Shown here piece by piece: positions 5,941-8,922 of a stretch of DNA of 8,922 bases (position 1 is the stretch's first letter; each line of letters starts with the position of its first letter). This stretch comes from an uncultured SAR324 cluster bacterium (GTDB lineage: Bacteria; SAR324; NAC60-12). The notes beneath the pieces are model-generated. The model was not told where the DNA came from, did not search any database, and saw nothing but the letters and a program-made list of their open reading frames with translations. The translations under genes and the position numbers were made by a program. The stretch covers positions 1-8,922 of the forward strand of contig CACGSI010000035.1 in the NCBI GenBank assembly GCA_902575715.1. Reading direction: 5' to 3'.

Positions 5941-8840
5941 TCCTCTTCCTCAAATATTTTCATAGGCGGACACGAACATATAACGTTTCTATCTCCGTGC
6001 ACATTGTCAATTCTTCCTATAGGAGGCCAGTATTTTTTTTGACGTAGAGTGGGTAAAGGATAAAAGGCAGTTTCTTTTGAATATAAATGTTCCCACTTTT
6101 CGTTTATTAAATCTTCGGATGTATGAGGTGCACTTTTTAGAGGGTTATCTTCCTTATCCCAATCTCCACTTTCAATTTTTTTTATTTCTTTACGTATAGA
6201 AATCATAGCTTGACAGAAACGATCAATTTCATCTTTCGGTTCACTTTCCGTCGGCTCAATCATTAGAGTTCCTGGAACAGGCCATGACATAGTTGGTGCG
6301 TGGAAACCATAATCGATCAAACGTTTTGCAATATCTTCTTCAGTAATTCCTGAAGTTTCCTTTAATTGTCTGATGTCAATTATACATTCATGTGCAATTA
6401 GTCCATTTTTACCAGTAAAAACAATTGGGAAAAATTTTCTCAATTTTTCTGCCAAATAGTTTGCATTCAGGATTGCTACTTGAGATGATTTTTTTAAGCC
6501 ATGCTCTCCCATAAGTTTGATATAAATAAGTGAGATAGGTAAAATTCCTGGACTACCCCAAGGAGCTCCAGAAACTGCAGTATTTTTAATAGGTAAACCA
6601 TCTAAATTTCTTACACAATGGTTAGGTGCAAATTGAGAAAGATGAGATTTTAATGCGATAGGCCCCATTCCTGGTCCACCCCCACCGTGAGGAATACAGA
6701 AAGTTTTATGCAAGTTAATGTGTAAAACGTCAGGTCCTAATTTCCCAGGCTGAGCAATTCCCATTAAAGCATTTAAATTTGCTCCATCCATGTATACTTG
6801 TCCTCCACTATTATGAATGATATCACATATAGAAATTAAACTTTCTTCAAAAACTCCATGAGTTGAAGGATAAGTTACCATCAAAGCAGCTAGATTTTCT
6901 GAATATTTTTTTACCATTTCATTTAAATGTTCTATATCAATGTTACCATCTTTATCACATTTTATACTTACAATTTTCATATTAGCCATGGATGCACTAG
7001 CTGGATTTGTTCCGTGAGCTGAATTTGGTATAAGACAGATATTTCTATTATGATCTCCTCGTGAAAGGTGATATTTTCTAATAGCAAGAAGTCCTGCATA
7101 TTCTCCTTGAGCTCCAGAATTCGGTTGCATTGAAATAGTATCAAACCCCGTTATTCTAATAAGACAATTTTCAAGCTCATTTATAATTTCGAGATAACCT
7201 AAGGTTTGTTCAGGAGGAGCAAAAGGATGAATACATGAGAATTCAGGCCAACTAACAGGTATCATCTCTGAAGTTGCATTGAGTTTCATAGTACATGAAC
7301 CCAGAGGTATCATTGCTCTATCGAGGGCAATATCTTTGTCTTGTAAAAATCTCAAGTATCGTAACATTGCGGTTTCTGAATGGTATTTGTTAAAAACAGG
7401 ATGTTTAAGAAACTTTGAAGTGCGGTTTAAATTTTTGGGAATTCTTGCTTCAATCAAATCATTTTCAATTAATTTATCAATTTTTTCAATTACAGGTAAA
7501 TTTTTACCAGCAGAAAAAATACTTAATAATTGATTTAAAATTGCCCTGTCAGATGTTTCGTCTAAATTAATACCTAATTCTTGAGTTCCAATTTTTCTAA
7601 GATTTATACCTTTCTCTATTGCAAGATTGTAGAAATGGTCACGTTTTTTTCCTACAGAAATAGTTATATTATCGAAAAAAAATTTATTTTTTAGAGTAAT
7701 GCCAAGATTTTTAAGGCCTTCTGCAAGAATATTACTAAGTCTATGAATACGTTTTGCAATAATTTCTAATCCATTTGGACCATGATAGACAGCATAGCAA
7801 CTTGAAATAATAGCTAACAAAGCCTGTGCTGTGCAGATATTACTTGTAGCTTTTTCCCGCCTGATATGTTGCTCTCTGGTTTGTAATGCCATACGAAGAG
7901 CAGTATTCCCACTACGGTCAACAGAAGCCCCGATTATTCTTCCAGGAATACTTCTTAAGTATTTTTCGCGAGAAGCAAAAAAAGCAGCGTGAGGGCCACC
8001 AAATCCCATAGGAACTCCAAATCGTTGAGTACTACCAAAAACAACATCAGCTCCCAGTTCACCAGGCGGTTTTAACAAAACAAGACTCATGGGATCAGAA
8101 GAGACAGAGACCATAATTCCCGAATCGTGGAATATTTTTATAATATTCTCTATGTCATGAATATCTCCAAAAGTACCGGGATACTGAATGAGTGCTCCAA
8201 AAAAATCATCTTTTTCTAATTCCAATTGTTGATTTAGAGCTCCAATTACTAATTCTAAACCTAATGGTTCAGCCCTTGTTTTAAGGACATCTATTGTCTG
8301 TGGATGGCAGTCATCTGCTACAAAAAATCGAGTATTTTTACTGTTCGAAACACGTTTACAGAATGTCATTGCTTCTGCGGCTGCAGTTGCTTCATCTAGC
8401 AACGATGCATTAGCTACTTCCATACCTGTAAGATCAATAATCATTTGTTGGAAATTCAATAAAGCTTCTAGACGTCCCTGAGAAACTTCTGGTTGGTAAG
8501 GGGTATAAGCAGTATACCATCCGGGATTTTCAAATATATTTCTTTGTATCACAGTAGGCATGTAAGTATCGTGGTAACCCATCCCGATCATTGATTTCGA
8601 AATCTTGTTACGTTTGGCAATTAATTTTATTTTATTTAGAACCTCAATCTCTGAAATACTAGATGGAAGGTCCATATTGCCTTGCATACGAATTGAATCA
8701 GGAACAACTTTGCTAATTAGTTCATCCAAAGAAGAAACGTTAAGTATTTTTAGCATTTCTGATATTTCATTATTTGAGGGCCCAATGTGGCGGTGTATAA
8801 AACGGTCTTTCTGTTCAAGTTCTTTTAAACTATGCATCAT
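5937..8840 (-). CDS. gcvP: Glycine dehydrogenase (decarboxylating), P-protein of the glycine cleavage system
   Basis: GcvP is the PLP enzyme that decarboxylates glycine and passes the aminomethyl group to the lipoyl arm of GcvH, feeding CO2, ammonia and a one-carbon unit to tetrahydrofolate via GcvT. At 967 residues it is the full single-chain (homodimeric) form, with both halves present: an N-terminal half from FIHRHIGPS (14-22) with NPGWYTAYTPYQPEVSQGRL (105-124) and DEATAAAEAM, and a C-terminal half with HPVFNKYHSE, IPLGSCTMKLN, QPNSGAQGEYAG and SAHGTNPASA. The PLP lysine is K712 in NLHKTFCIPHGGGGPGMGP. The end, KYWPPIGRIDNVHGDRN then CSCPP, is also as expected, and finishes in four Glu. 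Two ATGs are adjacent at the start (8838-8840 and 8835-8837); neither has a Shine-Dalgarno, so the first is chosen by convention. It is the first visible gene of the operon; gcvT and gcvH are not in the window. No truncation or frameshift seen. Confidence 0.98.
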   Translation of the reverse strand: MMHSLKELEQKDRFIHRHIGPSNNEISEMLKILNVSSLDELISKVVPDSIRMQGNMDLPSSISEIEVLNKIKLIAKRNKISKSMIGMGYHDTYMPTVIQRNIFENPGWYTAYTPYQPEVSQGRLEALLNFQQMIIDLTGMEVANASLLDEATAAAEAMTFCKRVSNSKNTRFFVADDCHPQTIDVLKTRAEPLGLELVIGALNQQLELEKDDFFGALIQYPGTFGDIHDIENIIKIFHDSGIMVSVSSDPMSLVLLKPPGELGADVVFGSTQRFGVPMGFGGPHAAFFASREKYLRSIPGRIIGASVDRSGNTALRMALQTREQHIRREKATSNICTAQALLAIISSCYAVYHGPNGLEIIAKRIHRLSNILAEGLKNLGITLKNKFFFDNITISVGKKRDHFYNLAIEKGINLRKIGTQELGINLDETSDRAILNQLLSIFSAGKNLPVIEKIDKLIENDLIEARIPKNLNRTSKFLKHPVFNKYHSETAMLRYLRFLQDKDIALDRAMIPLGSCTMKLNATSEMIPVSWPEFSCIHPFAPPEQTLGYLEIINELENCLIRITGFDTISMQPNSGAQGEYAGLLAIRKYHLSRGDHNRNICLIPNSAHGTNPASASMANMKIVSIKCDKDGNIDIEHLNEMVKKYSENLAALMVTYPSTHGVFEESLISICDIIHNSGGQVYMDGANLNALMGIAQPGKLGPDVLHINLHKTFCIPHGGGGPGMGPIALKSHLSQFAPNHCVRNLDGLPIKNTAVSGAPWGSPGILPISLIYIKLMGEHGLKKSSQVAILNANYLAEKLRKFFPIVFTGKNGLIAHECIIDIRQLKETSGITEEDIAKRLIDYGFHAPTMSWPVPGTLMIEPTESEPKDEIDRFCQAMISIRKEIKKIESGDWDKEDNPLKSAPHTSEDLINEKWEHLYSKETAFYPLPTLRQKKYWPPIGRIDNVHGDRNVICSCPPMKIFEEEE
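5941..5951 (-). promoter_or_regulatory. Shine-Dalgarno for the GTG-started nuclease gene, inside gcvP
   Basis: On the minus strand the bases just before the GTG read GAGGAAGAGGA, a purine-rich ribosome-binding site with GAGG about seven bases from the start. The same bases encode the terminal Glu run of GcvP (codons GAG GAA GAG GAG, then TGA). It is the only clear Shine-Dalgarno at any gene start in the window and supports GTG 5940 as the true start. Confidence 0.75.
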
Positions 8841-8922
8841 TTTTTATAGAATTAGGTAATTTTTTATATATAAGTAAATAGTTTTAGGGTTTAAAAAAAT
8901 TTAAAATTAAAAAAGAATTGAG
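8841..8922 (-). promoter_or_regulatory. Region upstream of gcvP, possible promoter
   Basis: The 82 bases before gcvP are almost entirely A and T. On the minus strand a -10-like TATAAA lies at 8868-8863, about 22 bases before the ATG, but no -35-like TTGACA sits at the right distance. There is no sign of a folded glycine riboswitch in the part that is visible. It could equally be the spacer after an upstream gene of the same operon, so the promoter call is weak. Confidence 0.2.

Larger units (their letters stand above)
1602..8840 (-). other. Four-gene overlapping operon gcvP - nuclease - Nudix/MBL - rnr
   Basis: All four minus-strand genes overlap their neighbour: gcvP stop/nuclease start share GTGA (5937-5940), nuclease stop/Nudix-MBL start share TAATG (5204-5208), and Nudix-MBL stop/rnr start share ATGA (3848-3851). 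There is no room for internal terminators, and downstream starts (apart from the nuclease) lack a Shine-Dalgarno, so termination-reinitiation coupling is the simplest reading. Whether further genes lie upstream of gcvP cannot be seen. Confidence 0.8.

Noticed and set aside
7279..8859. Plus-strand open frames of 84 codons at 7279-7533 and 8605-8859
   Set aside because: Antisense shadows of the highly conserved gcvP; no motif and no ribosome-binding site.
8841..8922. Glycine riboswitch ahead of gcvP
   Set aside because: Only 82 nearly pure A/T bases are visible, with no G+C-containing stems or the paired-aptamer layout; any riboswitch would have to lie outside the window.

Overview
The window is strongly A+T-rich and gene-dense, with essentially no spare DNA, which fits a streamlined bacterial genome. 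The single-chain glycine decarboxylase has a C-terminus of the type seen in Alphaproteobacteria (KYWPPIGRIDNVHGDRN followed by CxCPP). RNase R has an S1 domain whose last strands (NANIITRNLEFKI) also resemble alphaproteobacterial enzymes. My best guess is a small-genome marine-type alphaproteobacterium. This is inference from protein style, and a gammaproteobacterial streamlined lineage is not excluded. No rRNA, tRNA, CRISPR array, insertion sequence or attachment site was found.

Layout: bases 2-619 (+) are the 3' part of an unrecognised acidic protein, cut by the window edge. Bases 655-1527 (+) encode a circularly permuted ribosome-assembly GTPase of the YlqF/RbgA family. A short 74-base A+T-rich gap (1528-1601) separates this pair from a convergent minus-strand block that fills the rest of the window. 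Read in transcription order, that block is gcvP (8840-5937), a RecE/exonuclease VIII-like PD-(D/E)XK nuclease (5940-5206), a fused Nudix plus metallo-beta-lactamase protein (5206-3848) and RNase R (3851-1602). Each junction overlaps by 4, 1 and 4 bases (GTGA, TAATG, ATGA), so the block looks like one translationally coupled operon. The last 82 bases (8841-8922) lie upstream of gcvP and hold only A+T-rich DNA with no firm promoter.

Functionally the operon is mixed. GcvP belongs to one-carbon/glycine metabolism, while the three genes behind it are all nucleases or nucleotide-processing enzymes. The most interesting points are a phage-type nuclease with complete catalytic residues in a housekeeping operon with no phage genes around it; a Nudix-MBL-winged-helix fusion directly coupled to RNase R, which could form an RNA-decay pair; and a YlqF-like GTPase whose guanine-specificity motif reads NKSG instead of NKxD. 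None of these proves a new system, but together they are worth following by comparative genomics.
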